From: Varanus komodoensis
Taxonomy: Eukaryota; Chordata; Lepidosauria; Squamata; Varanidae
Assembly: GCF_004798865.1 (NCBI RefSeq)
Contig: NW_025335568.1
Coordinates: forward strand, 53,485,486-53,549,485
Length of the DNA: 64,000 nucleotides
Reading direction: 5' to 3'
Shown: positions 1 through 13,077 of the stretch, piece by piece
How positions within the stretch are numbered: the stretch's first letter is position 1
Layout: the number at the start of each line of letters is the position of its first letter
The notes under the pieces: generated by a model
What the model saw: the letters and a program-made list of their open reading frames with translations, nothing else
Database searches by the model: none
What the model was told of the DNA's origin: nothing
Made by a program: the position numbers and the translations under genes

Positions 1-3000
1 GGGGCAGGCACTCGACCCTCCCTCAGAGAAGCGTTAACCACTTCCAAGATCCAGGTCCCAATCCCGTACTTGGAGTTATTTATTAACCAAAATATAACAG
101 TTAAAGGAAGAAAATAATGCTAATTCTAATGTAAATTCTAATGTAAATAGAAAAAAGTCTTTTTCATAATGATATTAAACTTTCTTCCAAACAAGCCAGA
201 GGACATACCTGACTTAGGATGCTAATATTCTTCAATATTAAGAATTTGCTTCTTCTAATAAGCAGCTGTACTATACTACATTTCCATAAGCATTTCACTG
301 TGCATCGTAAACTCTTGTCGTTCATTCTATATGTTTGTATGGAGTAAGATGGAGAGTCAAGCTTTTTCTTTTGTGATTCGGATAAGATCCTGGTATGAGT
401 TTTTAACATGCTCCTCTGTATCAGTCCTCTCCTCTCTTCGGCTCTCAACGTTTACTTCCTAAAATATCCTGGTATGAACCAGGATGTTAGAACTTCTTGT
501 GTGGGGACTGGTCTTTTGATTCCACAATGCACCATTAATAAGATGCTTGTTCAAGTCAAACCTTAATTGCTGTATGTTTCTCAATTTGAATTGCTTGCTA
601 GCATCCCTAGATTAGTTATTCTGTCTTCAACATTTGCTTGCTTAGGACTTGGAAATGCTCACATGTAGTAAAAAAAATCTATTTGCGTTCTGCCCAACCG
701 TGCCAGTCAGCTTAGAGTGAAGCAAGAAATGGTAAATAGAAGTGTTGACTCTATGAACAATTAAGGATTTGGAACATGAAGGAAAAATGGACTTGTGGAA
801 AGCAAGGTCTGGTTAGCAGCTTGGAGAACAGATGCCCACTGTTTACCATTGGTTCCAAGCTGATAATGGCAAAGTACCAGCTTATATCACCAGTCCTGGC
901 AGCTAGAGCAATTCCTGCAAATGAAATTTAAGTGCTAATTTTATAATACATCCATTGCTTTGTGAAACTACACAAAAACCTAACAATGGAGCCAGCAGCT
1001 GTCAGTTGAAAATCAGTGGTTATAAGCACCTTAAAGCCTAGCTAAGCAGATGTATTTAATATATCTTTTGTGCCTTCTAATTAAAATTGGCCCTCAAAAT
1101 AAACAATAAAATATCTACATTGAAATGCCACACATTTTATAAGGATTTTCGTGGCAACAACCATATCCTAAAAGTCCTATATTATCGTACATCAAAATAC
1201 ATTAAAAAATTCTGTTTTCTAATCCCACTGAAGCAAAAGATGCTTTCCATTGCCTCTGGTGCATGAGAAACATGGACTGGTGGGCCCAGGTTTCCTCATT
1301 ATCAGGAAATCTGTCCCTTTAGTACCATGTGGATTAGGCCTTAGTATGTCTGGGGGCATTGTTTAAAAATGCACTAATCAGGCTGCAGAGACATCACTTT
1401 GTCTCTGAATAGCTGAGAGCAGATGGTTGTGCAGTTTAATAATTCATTGTCCAACTGTGAGAATTGGAGGATGCACAACTTACTTTGATTGGGATGCGGG
1501 CATGAGTGTCATCCCTAGCAGGTGCTGAGTTTTAATGAAATGATGTATATGGTCCCTCAAAATACAGCAGTGTGAGTGCCGTTTGTACTCCAGTGTGGAC
1601 TGATAAATATGAAAAGCAAGGATATGTTCTACAAATGTGGCATTTTGAATGGAATTGTTATGCAAGAGAGAGCATCGTAGTTGGGTCCATTAAGTTGATA
1701 TGTTCCAAAATGCAGTATTTCAAATTAGTTTTAAATGAAGGGATTGGGTTACTGTATGAGCTTCTGGATTCTATGCCCAGTGGTTTGGAGTGGTATTGGG
1801 TGCTACCAGCTGTATAGCCTGGGCCTAACTCTGTGGAATGGAAGGATTTTCTGTCTACTTTTGATCAGGTGACTGATACATGTTGAGTACATGTTGTTAG
1901 AAGATTGAACCTCTGAGGTTCAACTGTCTGTGATCTTAGATCTGGAAATCTCAAGTACCTTATGTCTCCTCAGATGTTGTTGAGGGACCAAAGAATTTGT
2001 CCTTAAGCAAGTTAATATGAATTGTGTTTTGATAAAGCAATAACCCATATGGAGTAGAGTTTGGGGTTTAAATTTAGTAAATCTATTTTTAAAGCTCAAA
2101 AGAGGATTCTCTCACACAGGATATTTCCATACTCTTATGCCACATCTACTTCCTAATTTATAAATAAAATGGGAGCATTTTTCTTAAGAGCACAAAGGGT
2201 TGTTTACACAATGAAACTTTTCATTAAAAAAACCCCAACAAACACATAGGCAAATATTACCCCTCTTGCAGTTCTCCATTCAAATATTTCCTTATGAGCT
2301 GATCCTTGCCAAAGATAGAGTGCATTTTTTATATTCCTATGGCCTAGAAATAAGAAGTTCTATCTTGTTTAGACAGACCTTATTTAGTCTTAGCAGAGTA
2401 AAATGAGATCTAAACATAATGTCTGTTTTTATTTGCATATCATTGGTTTCCAGTATTATTTTCTGGACTGCAATTTCCCCTTGCTTTATATATATTTGCC
2501 AGTGGTTCTCTCTGTGCCAAGTCCTTGTTTGTCCCCCAGCCCCCCCGTCCCCCTGCCCTGTGGTCTAATCCCTGCCATCAGGTGAACGTTCACAATCTTC
2601 ACCATCATCAATATCCTGCTACAGTTAAAAAAATCCTTTTACTATCTCTCTCTGCAAATATTACCCAGTCCTCTAAGCTTATATTAAGCTCTTCCAGTGC
2701 TCTTATTTAATGCTCTTGTTTTTTCTTTGGCTCAACTAGATTTGATTCTGTTGGCTCTACGCGTTGTGGAAAAACTGTCTCTTGGGAACTGAGTGGTGAG
2801 GACAGGTTGGCATATTTGTGTGATTGGTTTGAAGAAGTGCCTCAATATGGGATCTGTGTTGGTACTACTCACCAAGATGATCATAAGTTCCTGTGCACAA
2901 CAGCACGGGCTGTGCTTTGTGCACGTATTATTATGGCCTAAAGATTGGCACATCAAAGCCACGCATAAGAAGGGAAAGGGAAAGGAAGGAAAAATACTCC

Positions 3001-3005
3001 CCCCT
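1..3005. other. Intron 1 stretch, nothing recognised
   Basis: AT-rich non-coding sequence with short chance ORFs only. No repeat family could be named with confidence. Confidence 0.5.
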
Positions 3006-3041
3006 AAAACAAACAAACAAACAAACAAACAAACAAACAAA
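3006..3041. repeat. (AAAC)n microsatellite
   Basis: Nine AAAC-type units without interruption. Open frames read across it on both strands, which explains the low-complexity ORFs (TNKQTNKQ, VCLFVCLF) there. Confidence 0.95.
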
Positions 3042-3996
3042 GGCTTGGGCAGAATAAGTATTTTCTTTGGGCACCTACAAAATTAGTTTTCTTGTGTATG
3101 CAAATAAACCATCAGAAATCAGGTGTCACGGACCAAAATTCCATGTTGCTGTACCTCAAGTGCTCTGCTTTCTGCTAGAATGGGTACACACTTTAGGCTA
3201 AAAGCTATGCATGTGTGAACCAGACTTACTGTAGTTGATCATTCCTTCTGGATGGTAAACATGGTGATAAGGCAGGCTGGTAGGCACAGCCAAATCCTGG
3301 CATTCCTATCACTCCCAAGATGCTCTTGGATCTTTGCTCCTTAGCTATTCCATTCCAGGAACTGCCCTTTTTGCATCCTTGTCACTTGGATAGATGCCAT
3401 TAGATTAAGTAGAGGCACAGAGAGCAAGTTCAAGCCAGAGGCAATATTCAAACTAGGGACTGTATTCAGGGCTTTAAAAATTAATACCAGCACCTTTCAG
3501 TCAAGACTGGAAATTAATAGTTAGCTTCTCTTTAGTAGCTAATTTAGGTGCTCTCAGAAGTGCAATTCTACTTTTATGTGACTCTGTAATTTGTTTATCT
3601 CTTCATTTGCTTTATCTCTTAAAGCATCTCCCAGATGCTTTAATAAATTCTGCTCCTTTGAAGTTGCCTCCTGAATTTGCCTATGTGACCATTGTTTTTC
3701 TTGACTGTGTTGCAATTATTATTGCTTTGAGTCAGATTCTTGAATTAAAACATGAGTTAGTAGTTTTTGGAGTTCTTTGTGCTTCTTTCCTATCTACGCT
3801 GAGCAAAAATAGATTTAATTTGTTTTAAAATCCATTTTAGGAACATTGGATTACATTAAGTCAAAGGAAACTTAGCCATTAATGTACCTTGCCGGTTTCT
3901 CTTTAGTGCTGCAATAGGTGATGTGTATCTTTGAGCATTCACCAATAACTTCTCTCACTTTGAATGCTTACCAATTAATTCTACTTCAAAAGAGTA

Positions 3997-4085
3997 ATGA
4001 GTTTTAAAATTATTTATTTATAGCTTTTATATCGCACCCTTCACAATGTCTCAGGGCAGTAATGCAATAAAATAAATAAATAAGA
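3997..4085 (-). repeat. L2/CR1-type LINE 3' UTR tail, antisense
   Basis: attatttatttatagc is followed by a ttttatatcgcaccc...ctcagggcag pattern, the complement of the common squamate LINE 3' end (gccctgag...gggcgatataaa, AAAT tail). It is short and diverged. Confidence 0.6.
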
Positions 4086-5439
4086 CACTGCATCCAAAGT
4101 AGAGTAGATAAAATCCAACCTTAAAAGCACTACTAACATTTAAAATAATGGAAAATAAAAAGGTTTTGATTGAAATTGATTGGTATTATCAAATACTAAT
4201 GCAGTGAGGGTTCATATATCTGTGTGCACAGCAGGTGTCCATGAAGCCAGAGGCGAGGACAGCCATTCTGGCCCTCCACAATGAGCCCTCCATTTCCAGG
4301 TGTTTGGCATGAAACAATTCCCCTTCCCCAAGTTCCTCACAGATTAGAGAGCTAGCTAGACCAAATTATGTGTTATATTTTTAATTTTAAAACATTGAGA
4401 CTGTAGAGTATTGGGAAAGGAGGGTTGAGACTGTTGTGTACTGAAGCAAAAAAAGTAAAAGTTGTTGGTGACTACTTTAAATGTGAAATATTTTGTGGGC
4501 CATATTCAATATAAAACTTGAAAAAAATAAAATATTTGCAGTTTGAGATACAGGTTTGAGTCAGGGCATGTTTTGCTATAGAGATATCCTCTTCCTATTA
4601 TGCTTTTTTCTTAATGATCTTGAATGTAATTCATTTATTACTGGAACAAAAAGGTAGCCTTGTCAGGTTTTAATTCAGGAAGCAAAGTTTGCCAAAATGC
4701 AATTCTCTTTTTCCTTGGCCATGTTAGGTTTTAACAACTGCACCTCTTCTTGAAGCTGATTTAGGTCTTACAGCATTTGAGGCTTATAACAATATCTGGC
4801 AAACTGGTATCTGCTAGAATCAGTAACAGCTGAATCAAATTAAGGTACACCTTTTTTTGGAATTACAGCATCCCTTGAAGTGAGCAGAAATTTGTTTGCA
4901 ACCTTCGTTTACTAATTACATTCAGTTGCAGCCGGTAGAGGCAGGGCTCCATGGATTCAGATCCAAATCATTGTTGCAAATTTCAGCCATGTACTGATTC
5001 TTTTCAGATGAACTTTTTACTGAGCTAGTAAAGTTGACTTCAGAGCAAAAACAGAAACTGTAAAGTATCAGTTTGGAATTCAGCACATTTATTTATTAGG
5101 TGTTCTATATGTTTACAGAAGCTGGGCTCAGAAAACATGATTTTGAACACTAGGGTTGAAATGGGGGTTACCATCTTGCCTGAACCCACCTGTGCTAATG
5201 AGCCATTTATATGCATGAACAAGCCATGAAGAGAACCTGTGGTTTATTGTTGGGCTGTGATCTGCAACTTGTTTAGTATAGTGTGGCTTCAGTGAAGGGT
5301 TCAGTCACCATGATAACAAATTTCAGCAATAACAACTACTGCTTGAGTATAGGTTATCATGTTGACGTTACCTGGTTTGAGCTTCATTTTGTTTTTGTAT
5401 AAAAACTTGCACCCAGAGTTCTTTCCTTTTCTTTAGAGC
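4086..5439. other. Intron 1 stretch, nothing recognised
   Basis: AT-rich sequence without codon structure, splice-flanked exon or recognisable repeat. Confidence 0.5.
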
Positions 5440-5690
5440 AGTGGTGATGGATCTCTAACTTGTGCGGCCCACAAATTACCTGTCCAGCCTGGCAGCTTCT
5501 TCCCAAGGCTTTCCTCCATTACCATGCAGGGAAAAGCTCTTACCTCTGATCAGCAGCTGATCGGTGCTTTTCCCCATGCAACACTAAACAAGGATCCCTT
5601 TCTCCTTGCTTAACAAGGGAAAGCACTTAGATCTGATCAGCTGTCCCTACAGCACCAAGGGAAGGAAGCTGATGATAGCTTGAAGCCTGT
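5440..5690. mobile_element. Possible hAT-like element with internal hairpins
   Basis: It starts agcagtggtgatggatctct aacttgtgcggcccac, like hAT ends of the cagtggtgg...tggccc type. A hairpin at 5530-5576 pairs gggaaaagc with gcttttccc and gatcagc with gctgatc; a second tctgatcagct motif lies at 5631-5643. No clear right TIR, so the class is uncertain. Confidence 0.4.
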
Positions 5691-6779
5691 TTCCATCTGA
5701 TGTTTATCCTGCAGAGCCTTGCTCTATTTGCTTCATAAATAGGCATGCTTCCCTTTATAAATCAGTAACAGTTGAGATGGAGCATTTGTGTTCATGGTTT
5801 GCATTTGGTCTTGCCTAGCAGAGTGAAGTAGCAAAGGATGGAAACTGGCTCTTGAGCTAAAAGAGTTTCCCAAGTTTAGAGTGACCAAGAATGAAATGCT
5901 GAGGCTGGAATCCTGGTAGCACATTTTCCTTGCCCATCATAACGGAAGGCTTCAAGGGGAGCTTGAAAAAAGCTCGCTTGTGCTCAAAATACCACAATAC
6001 TGTTGTTTTTGTTAATAGACATCACAGATTATGAAGCACTATTTCCTGTATCCCAGAATTCCAACTTATTTTCATGATATAATGAAGACTTTAAATAAGA
6101 ATATCAAAAGAATACTCATCCCTTATGCCCTCAGCAGGCTACCTATATGTAAGCAAATGCATGCTTTGCATATAAGATTGTTTAGCTTTTCCTTTTCAAA
6201 GACTTTGAAAATTTGAACCCTGAAGGCAATTACCTCTTTTTGCCAAGTTCATGATTAATACCTTTCCCTTAACATGCCTAAACAATACCATTTGCTTCAG
6301 TTAACTATGGGATATCTTTATATATGTAGTAAAAATTGTAAAGGGCTTCTCATTTTTGAATTTTTTTTTATTCTCCAGCTGTTATGGAAGTCCTCTTTAT
6401 TGTAAATCTTCTCTTGCACTATTTAGTCTCTGGCTCAGCAGAGGGATTACAGGATTATAGCAAACTTTTAAGAGTATTCTAAATAGCATCCTTATTCTAA
6501 ATAAGAGTTGTGTCTCAGTTCTGGGATAACAGTAAAAACATCCACAGTTCTGCCATTCCATTGACTTTTGTTCAGGAGAATCTGGAAGAACATCAAAAGA
6601 TGTTGGTACGCTACCTTAGGCAAGGGCAGGTGCATTCGTCCCAACTTCTCCATCCTGCCAAGTATCTCTGTTACCGAAGCTGTGAAGAACTTGTTTTATT
6701 GAAGCAGATGTGTTCATGATATAAATATAATGTCATGTATTTCTTCTAAAAATATAATATGGGGTATAAAATACCCAGT

Positions 6780-7012
6780 GAGAGCCAGTCCAGTGTGAGA
6801 GCCAGTGGTACAGTAGTTAAGAGTGTGGGACTGGGACTCAAGTGATCTTGGGTCTAGTCTGCGCTCAGCAATGGTGCCTTTGGGACAGTCACAGCCTCTC
6901 AGCCCAACCTACCTCACAGGGCTGTTGTTGTAGCGATAAGATTGAGAGCAGGAGAAGAATGATGTAAGCAGCCTTGAATTTTTTGTTTGAAAAAAGGCAG
7001 AATATAGATAAA
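6780..7012 (+). mobile_element. MIR-like tRNA-derived SINE, sense
   Basis: The head has gagccagtggtacagtagtt aagagtgtggg (box A like). The body has ttgggacagtcacagcctct cagcccaacctacctcacag ggctgttgttgt, and the LINE-like tail has gtaagcagccttgaa...ggcagaatatagataaa. This is the common squamate MIR-type SINE with an L2-like 3' end. Confidence 0.75.
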
Positions 7013-7128
7013 GTGAATTCTTATTAAGAGTGCAGGAGGAAAACCTGACAGCTCTTAACAGCTGTCTACCACAAATACCTCTAAGACTTTGCTTGGATAA
7101 CCCATTTCTTCGGACTGTGCACTAAGCG

Positions 7129-7231
7129 AATCATAGAATTAAACATTTGGAAGGGGCCTAGAAGGCCTTCAGGTCCAACCGCTCAATGCAGGACTCAAGT
7201 CTCCCATCCAGACTCTAACCAGGGCTAAGTC
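7129..7231 (-). mobile_element. CR1 LINE 3' end, antisense
   Basis: aatcatagaattaaacattt, ggaaggggcctagaaggcct and tcaggtccaaccgctcaatg are the complement of the CR1 3' end (ggttggacctga...ccttccaa...attctatgatt). Truncated copy. Confidence 0.8.
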
Positions 7232-10200
7232 TGCTTAGCTTTCAAGATTAGACAAGATCAGGTACTTCAGGCTAAATAATAGCATTCTACATCTTGGTTC
7301 AGTGAGATTTCACAAGTAAGATGGGAAAAATATAGCATCCCCTCCTCTTCCTTTTAGGGATTTGTAAAGAAGCCAGTAGGAAGCAAAAATGAGCTGGATT
7401 CTCTCAACTTTGACCCACAGATTCCTTTCTATCATCTCTGCACAGGTGGCAATTCAATAGCTTCAGTTTTGTCACTTTTTCTTCTAGGGAAAATCATTTT
7501 TGCTTCTAAGAAGACTATCTTGCTTACTGAAAAAAGCTTATCAGACAAAAAGTTATCAGACATTTTCCTGTTTAAACATGCAAAAGTTTGTGCTTCATGT
7601 AACTGAAATTGCACAAACCCATTTGTTGTGTAATGGTGATTGCCTCCCCACCTCATGTCAGAATGCAGTTCCTAGTCTTATAAGCAAAAGCCGCTTGAGA
7701 TCCCTTTGTTTGCCATTTCATCTAAGTATGGTCATTAATGGCAGCCTTCTGGAATTGCTGGCCTGTTCCCGGCACATGAGGGTGAGAAATCTGTGTTCAA
7801 AAGCAATTTTATATTTCATTATTAATGTTGCTCTTGTATTAAACTCCTGTTTCCCAATTGGGATCATGTTGCTGTGTGACACAAGAAAGCACCATAGTAG
7901 CTAGAAACATCATAATGAATGCAAGTCTTGGCTGTGACTGATATGCTGAGAATGTCCTGGAGTACTTAGAAATGGTCACAGTGAATTGTGGTTTTCCCAT
8001 TTCAGCCCAATTCATGTAAACTTAAATGTGTGGATAATTAGGTGCTTAACTATTCTCTGTGTAAAGGGAGAAACCTGTCTTCAAGTCAGAGTAATGTGAT
8101 ATTTACAGCACATGACTCATATTTGTGATGCCTTCTGTCCAGATCATTGGAAATCTCCTACATTCATATGCCTGTTTTCAATCAGCAAAGCTGCAGAATA
8201 GAGTTGGCTTCAGTACGTACCTTGAATGGATCCTGAAAGCTGGAATGTCTTTGCAGACCACCACCACCACCACCGATGATGATGATGATGATGATGATGA
8301 TGATATCACATTTGTTATTCAGCATCTAGTTTTGAGTGCTTTGTAGACTGGGATGGTATTAATAATATATCCAGTCTGTTTGAGATTGCCTGTGGGCAAT
8401 CAAATTTAGATCTGTTCTTCTTGTTGGAATCAAACTCTGTCTTAATCTCTTGTCTTAAATCATGTATAGGTGAGAGCAGTCATTTCATAACAGTGAAGTC
8501 ATACATCTTCCTTGAATTAAGAAAAACCTTACATAATATTGACCTAATAAGGCCCATGTGAAAGTGATCACCTTTAGTTCAGTGGTTCCATGTTTACACA
8601 AATCCTGAATAGCACCAGGGGTCCAACTCTTGCAGAGTTGAATGACTCCTCCAGACAATTAATCAGAGAAGGATCACTTCACGAACTAATTATCTGTATG
8701 TGCCCACCAGACCTCTTCATTTGGAAAAAGAATGGGAGAGTGTTTACAAGGGAGATTGTATATGATAGGGAGGGCTCTTCTGAACAGTGGCTGCTGTAAT
8801 TGCTCTGTCCAGGTTTTTGTATTCACTTGTTAATATAAAGTCAGGATCCCTTCATTGACTAGACAGACACTAAGGGAAGCAGCTGGTCAAGCCAGGAATT
8901 CTGTAAGCACAGTCTGTTTAGTGTAACAGGTGAACTATGACCTCTGGCTTGTTGCTCTCTTAATGTTGTGAATCATAACCCATAGAACAAAAACTCATAC
9001 TAGGATGCAGGAGTTTTATGAAGCCTTCTATCATAAGATGAGACTGTCTCATTTGTCTTTGTATTATCATCATACAAAGAATTAATACTATTATGTATTT
9101 TGAATGGCAGCATTTTTTCAGGATACCAGACAGAGGCCAACAGCATCATTTCCTGTGCCAAGCCTTAAACTGGAAATGCTTCTTTATCATGAATAGGAAA
9201 TGGCTGCAGTGGTGTAAAATAAAAAGGCAGACTTTAGGTAACTCTTGAACCAGGAAGAACTAGTCTGTGAGATTTTGGTCCAGGCCAGATGTACAAAGCA
9301 TTTACTTCTTTACTAAGTTTCCAAGCTAAGAACTTGGAAATGGAGCATAAATATTGATACATTGTTAGATGCAGTGCAAGTTGGGAGGGTTTTATCCTTA
9401 CAGGCAGCCTAAAAATAATTTTTAAAAATTTAAAAATAAATTGCATCCTCTCACATGAATATCAGTAGCACATTATGTCGAACAATAACAACACCCTTCT
9501 CTGGTCTAGACAAGCTTTTAGACAATGTTTGTACAGTTCTGTCAGGTGTTGCAATGCAAGACTGAAATAACCAAGAAACAAAGCCAATTCTATCTAATAT
9601 TGTACAATTGCTTTTAGGGTTTACCTTTGTACTTTTTAAATAAACAGTTACATTTTAGAATACATCAAGGCATGCAGATGTCTCCTAATGATATTACAGT
9701 TCAGTTGTATAGCTCAATTATTCTGATTCTGTAACTGCAGCTTTTTGTCTAATACCTCAGTGACTGGAAAACTCACTCCTTTCCCTATTGGACCTGCTTG
9801 GATGAAATGCTTTGATTTGTCTGCAGAAGCTGTAGTAGGGGTAGAAGACCTGGGTTGACACATCTTTGTCTGTTTAATTGGCTGTAGCCTGTTCTCTTGA
9901 CCCCACCATCAATATTGAGACCAATAAATAGTGACTGGCCTTTCTACTGCTTCATATTTCCCTTGCCTCTGCTCTGTTGTTCACCTGTGTGAGCATTTTA
10001 CACAGGGATCAATTTTCACCTATGAACAAAATATTAATCCATATGGGCCCTTGCTATAAATAATATCAGGCATATTGTGTCTTGACTGCTTTATTGTTTG
10101 TAAGATAATGTTGCATTTGTTTAATGCAGAAAACTGACAATATTTTTCTTGTAATAGCTCTGATGTGTCCACCTGTCACTGAACATCTTGTGTTTAGCGC

Positions 10201-10695
10201 CCAGATAACAAGAATAGAGCAGCAGGAAGCACACCATGGATCTGATAAAATGTCAATGGAAGAGCTAAATTTATCCTGGGAGATATTTTTCCTCTAAAGA
10301 AGAGTACATTTATGACTTCTTAGAAAAGTCAGGAGTCAGAACCATCAAGGGGATGATTGAGTTTCCACTAAGAATCAACTTTGAAAATGTGGCTTATTAT
10401 CAAGGATGACACTACAGAGATGAAGCATCTGCTCTTTCGATACCATAGCAGAGGTTTTCTAAAATAAGCAGCACTCATTATGTTTTATGACACATTGATG
10501 TGCTGGGGTGAAGACATAGCCTTCATTTCTTTTGAGGTCGTATTACAATTGACAATACAACATTTGTCTAAAGGTTGTAGTACAGTTGTATTGTAATCAT
10601 TTATGATATAATGCTACAAATCTTGAATGGTTGATCTGGATGACTATGAAAGGCATTGTTTCAGCTGCCCACAACCTGGTGCCTTGCAGATATGT
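7232..10695. other. Intron 1 stretch, nothing recognised apart from the trinucleotide repeat at 8257
   Basis: The longest open frame (134 codons, 7500-7904) has no recognisable motif and is rich in low-frequency residues, as chance frames in AT-rich DNA are. No repeats could be named. Confidence 0.5.
8257..8304. repeat. (ACC)6(GAT)10 compound trinucleotide repeat
   Basis: Six ACC units at 8257-8274 run directly into ten perfect GAT units at 8275-8304. It encodes Thr/Asp runs in a chance ORF. Confidence 0.95.
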
Positions 10696-10766
10696 TGGAA
10701 TACAACTGCTGTAACTCTCAGCCAGTGTGGCCATTGGCCACACTGGCTGGGAGTTGCAGTCCAAAC
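10696..10766. mobile_element. Compact foldback element with near-perfect 21-bp arms
   Basis: Arms 10713-10733 (aactctcagccagtgtggcca) and 10735-10755 pair at 20 of 21 positions around a single T. Outside them, ttggaatacaactgctgt and gcagtccaa pair weakly. The text resembles the palindromic core (actgcaactcccagccag...) of squamate MITEs. Confidence 0.7.
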
Positions 10767-12649
10767 TGTCAGAGGGGTGTGTACATCTGTGTGCCAGATA
10801 AAGGAAGGTTGCATTATATTTTCCCCAAAATTGGCAGATATTTTTATTAAGGCTCAGGGATATCAGTGTCACCCAGTCATGACACAGCTTGGCATAGCTT
10901 CTTGTTTCGATTGAGGAATCTGCATGGATAGTATTCTCAGTGATCTGGTCCATGCACTGAAATCAACAAGGAAGTTGTATTTTCAAGATACCTTTGCATC
11001 AATTTGAGCATATAAAGATTCGTCTAGACTGGAGAAGATTTCTTCTGGAATAGCTATATCAAACCCTGAAAATATGGTTCTCTTTTAGTATTCTGTGAAT
11101 CCAGATGCATGCACACTTTCTTACTTTTACCTTTTTGATTTTCTTTTATTTTCATTGCCTATTATTCTGATTTCATTAGCAGCTTCTTATTTTCTCTAAT
11201 TAGGTATTTATCTCCTTAAATATCCTTGGACTCTGCAATTAGCATTATTCTCCACTTTTCCTTTATATTTTTCCTTTTCACAGTTTGGAGCATTTGTCAT
11301 CTATTCACGGGCATGCTGTTGTTAATGCATGCTGTTGTTAACACATCCCTCCCTGTTTCCCTTTCCCACAGATGCAGATGAAAGCTTTGGAAGCACAGTC
11401 CTTTATTGGAACCCTACAGGTTAACTAGCAGCATACATCAAAGTAACAATTCCCTGTGATAAGTGGGAGTAGCTTTTGCCCATGTGAAGAGTTTAATTCA
11501 AACTGAAATGATCTCCTCCTTTTCTGAGAAGTGTCAACTCCACCCTCAGGGTAGCTCCCACTGCTTGAGGGCCAGACAGTAGTAACAATTACTTAATTAG
11601 TTCATTGATTTAATAACTTGCCTTTTTACAGGGCCTAAGAATTCTTCCTCCTCCTCATCTCTTCCTGTTCTACAGTGTCTTCCTCCTTTCCCAAACTGGC
11701 TTGGTTCTCAGATGCTGTCTTGCTTAGCAGTAATCTTGCTTGATAGCCCTGATAGTTGAAGGCTAATGGCAACCCCTCATCCTCTTCTTGCTGCAAAAAA
11801 TCTGGCTGGGTATCCTTTAGTTTGAGAAAGCTGGGCCTCATTCTCCACACATGCTTATTGCTACTTTCACTTCCTCATCTGTGCTAGTAGCTTGCCTTTC
11901 TTCCTGTAGTAGCATCCTGCTTAGGGAAGTGGCAGAGGATGAAGGCCATGAAAAGGACAGAACAGCAGGTTTTTTTAAATTGAGGCTCAATATTCAAGCA
12001 CATTTTGGTGGGGGAGTTCATTCTTGACCAATGTGGCCACTCTTGAATATTGCATACCAAAGGAAATATCTAATTTGGACCTGGAATAGCCTGATATCAG
12101 AGGCCGCATTAAGTTCTGCACGGTTGTTGGCATATTGCATGATTTGGAGTGAGCATAATTGGCTCCAATACAGAATGCTAATCGAGCACATTCCTGTGGG
12201 ACATATACAAGGACAATTATTTTTGCTTGTCTTTTGAAAGCAGACGTATTGTATCTGTTTCAGTTACCCTTGGGAACTTTGAAATTTGGATTCTGCTTTA
12301 GCTTCTACTGGCTGTGTGTACAGTGTCTCTAACCGCTTAAGGAAACACATAGATTTGAGATGGGAAAACAAGGCACATCTTCCCTGGAAGTGAAAAAGGG
12401 CTCCTTGTTTGCCATTGGACAAAGTGGTCTTCTTTCTGAGGTCTTCCTTTATGCAGACTTTTCCTGCTGATTAGCTGAGCTGTAGAGAAAACAGCTGGTT
12501 CGTATGCTGGACACGAACTGGGCACCTTTGCTCAAATCCTGTTCTTACTGTGCCCGCAGTACATGCATGGAGGGGGATGGCCCTGGATATGTTAGTAGGG
12601 CTCTGGTCTTGTATTTCAGCATGAAGGAGAGGAAGAAGCTTCCTTTAAA
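10767..12649. other. Intron 1 stretch, nothing recognised
   Basis: Includes ccaccctcagggtagctccc near 11530, similar to ccaccttcagggaagttcct at 60467; this may be a shared old repeat. Otherwise plain. Confidence 0.45.
11311..11341. repeat. 16-bp tandem duplication
   Basis: gcatgctgttgttaat is repeated directly (gcatgctgttgttaa at 11311 and 11327). Confidence 0.85.
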
Positions 12650-12892
12650 GAAGAGCCAGTGTAGTGTAGTGTAGCGGTAGAGAGTGTGGGGCTGGGACTA
12701 AGGCAGTCTGGGTTCTAGTCCCTTCTCAGCCTTGGAGCCAACTGGTTGACTTTGGGCATCACAGATTATTGTCCCAACCTACCTCACGTGGCTGTTGAGG
12801 ACCGCCCTGTGATTAAGAGCAGCTGGAGTTTTGAGTTCTTCAAAGAAAAAAGGAGGGATATATATCTAACCAATAAATTAAAATAATGAAAG
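12650..12892 (+). mobile_element. MIR-like tRNA-derived SINE, sense
   Basis: agccagtgtagtgtagtgta gcggtagagagtgtgg (head), ctgggttctagtcccttctc (box B like), gggcatcacagattattgtc ccaacctacctcacgtggct (body) and an A-rich end aggagggatatatatc...aataaatt. Same family as 6780-7012. Confidence 0.75.
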
Positions 12893-12954
12893 GAAAAAAA
12901 CCTCTAAAGAAGGATCTGCTGCTACAGGAAAGCAGATTGATAGAGCACAATAAG

Positions 12955-13077
12955 CATGCATAGCACAATGCTATGCATGTTTAGACTGAATAATGTCTAA
13001 AAACATTCACAGTAGCATAGGCTTTAGTAGTAGTGTGTAATAAGATGTTTTCTGCCTAAACGTGCATAGGATTCTGC
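12955..13077. mobile_element. Palindromic MITE with 'cctatgcatgtttagac' ends
   Basis: The left part gcacaatgctatgcatgttt agactg and the right part gcctaaacgtgcataggatt ctgct are complementary ends of a squamate foldback element (caatcctatgcatgtttagac...). A tight 11-bp hairpin (catgcatagca / tgctatgcatg, 3-base loop) lies at 12955-12979. Confidence 0.6.

Noticed and set aside
2732-3086. Open frames on both strands at 2.7-3.1 kb
   Set aside because: They read through an (AAAC)n microsatellite and have no other support.
7500-7904. 134-codon frame as a small protein gene
   Set aside because: Cys/Leu-rich with no motif or relatives that I recognise and no splice context.
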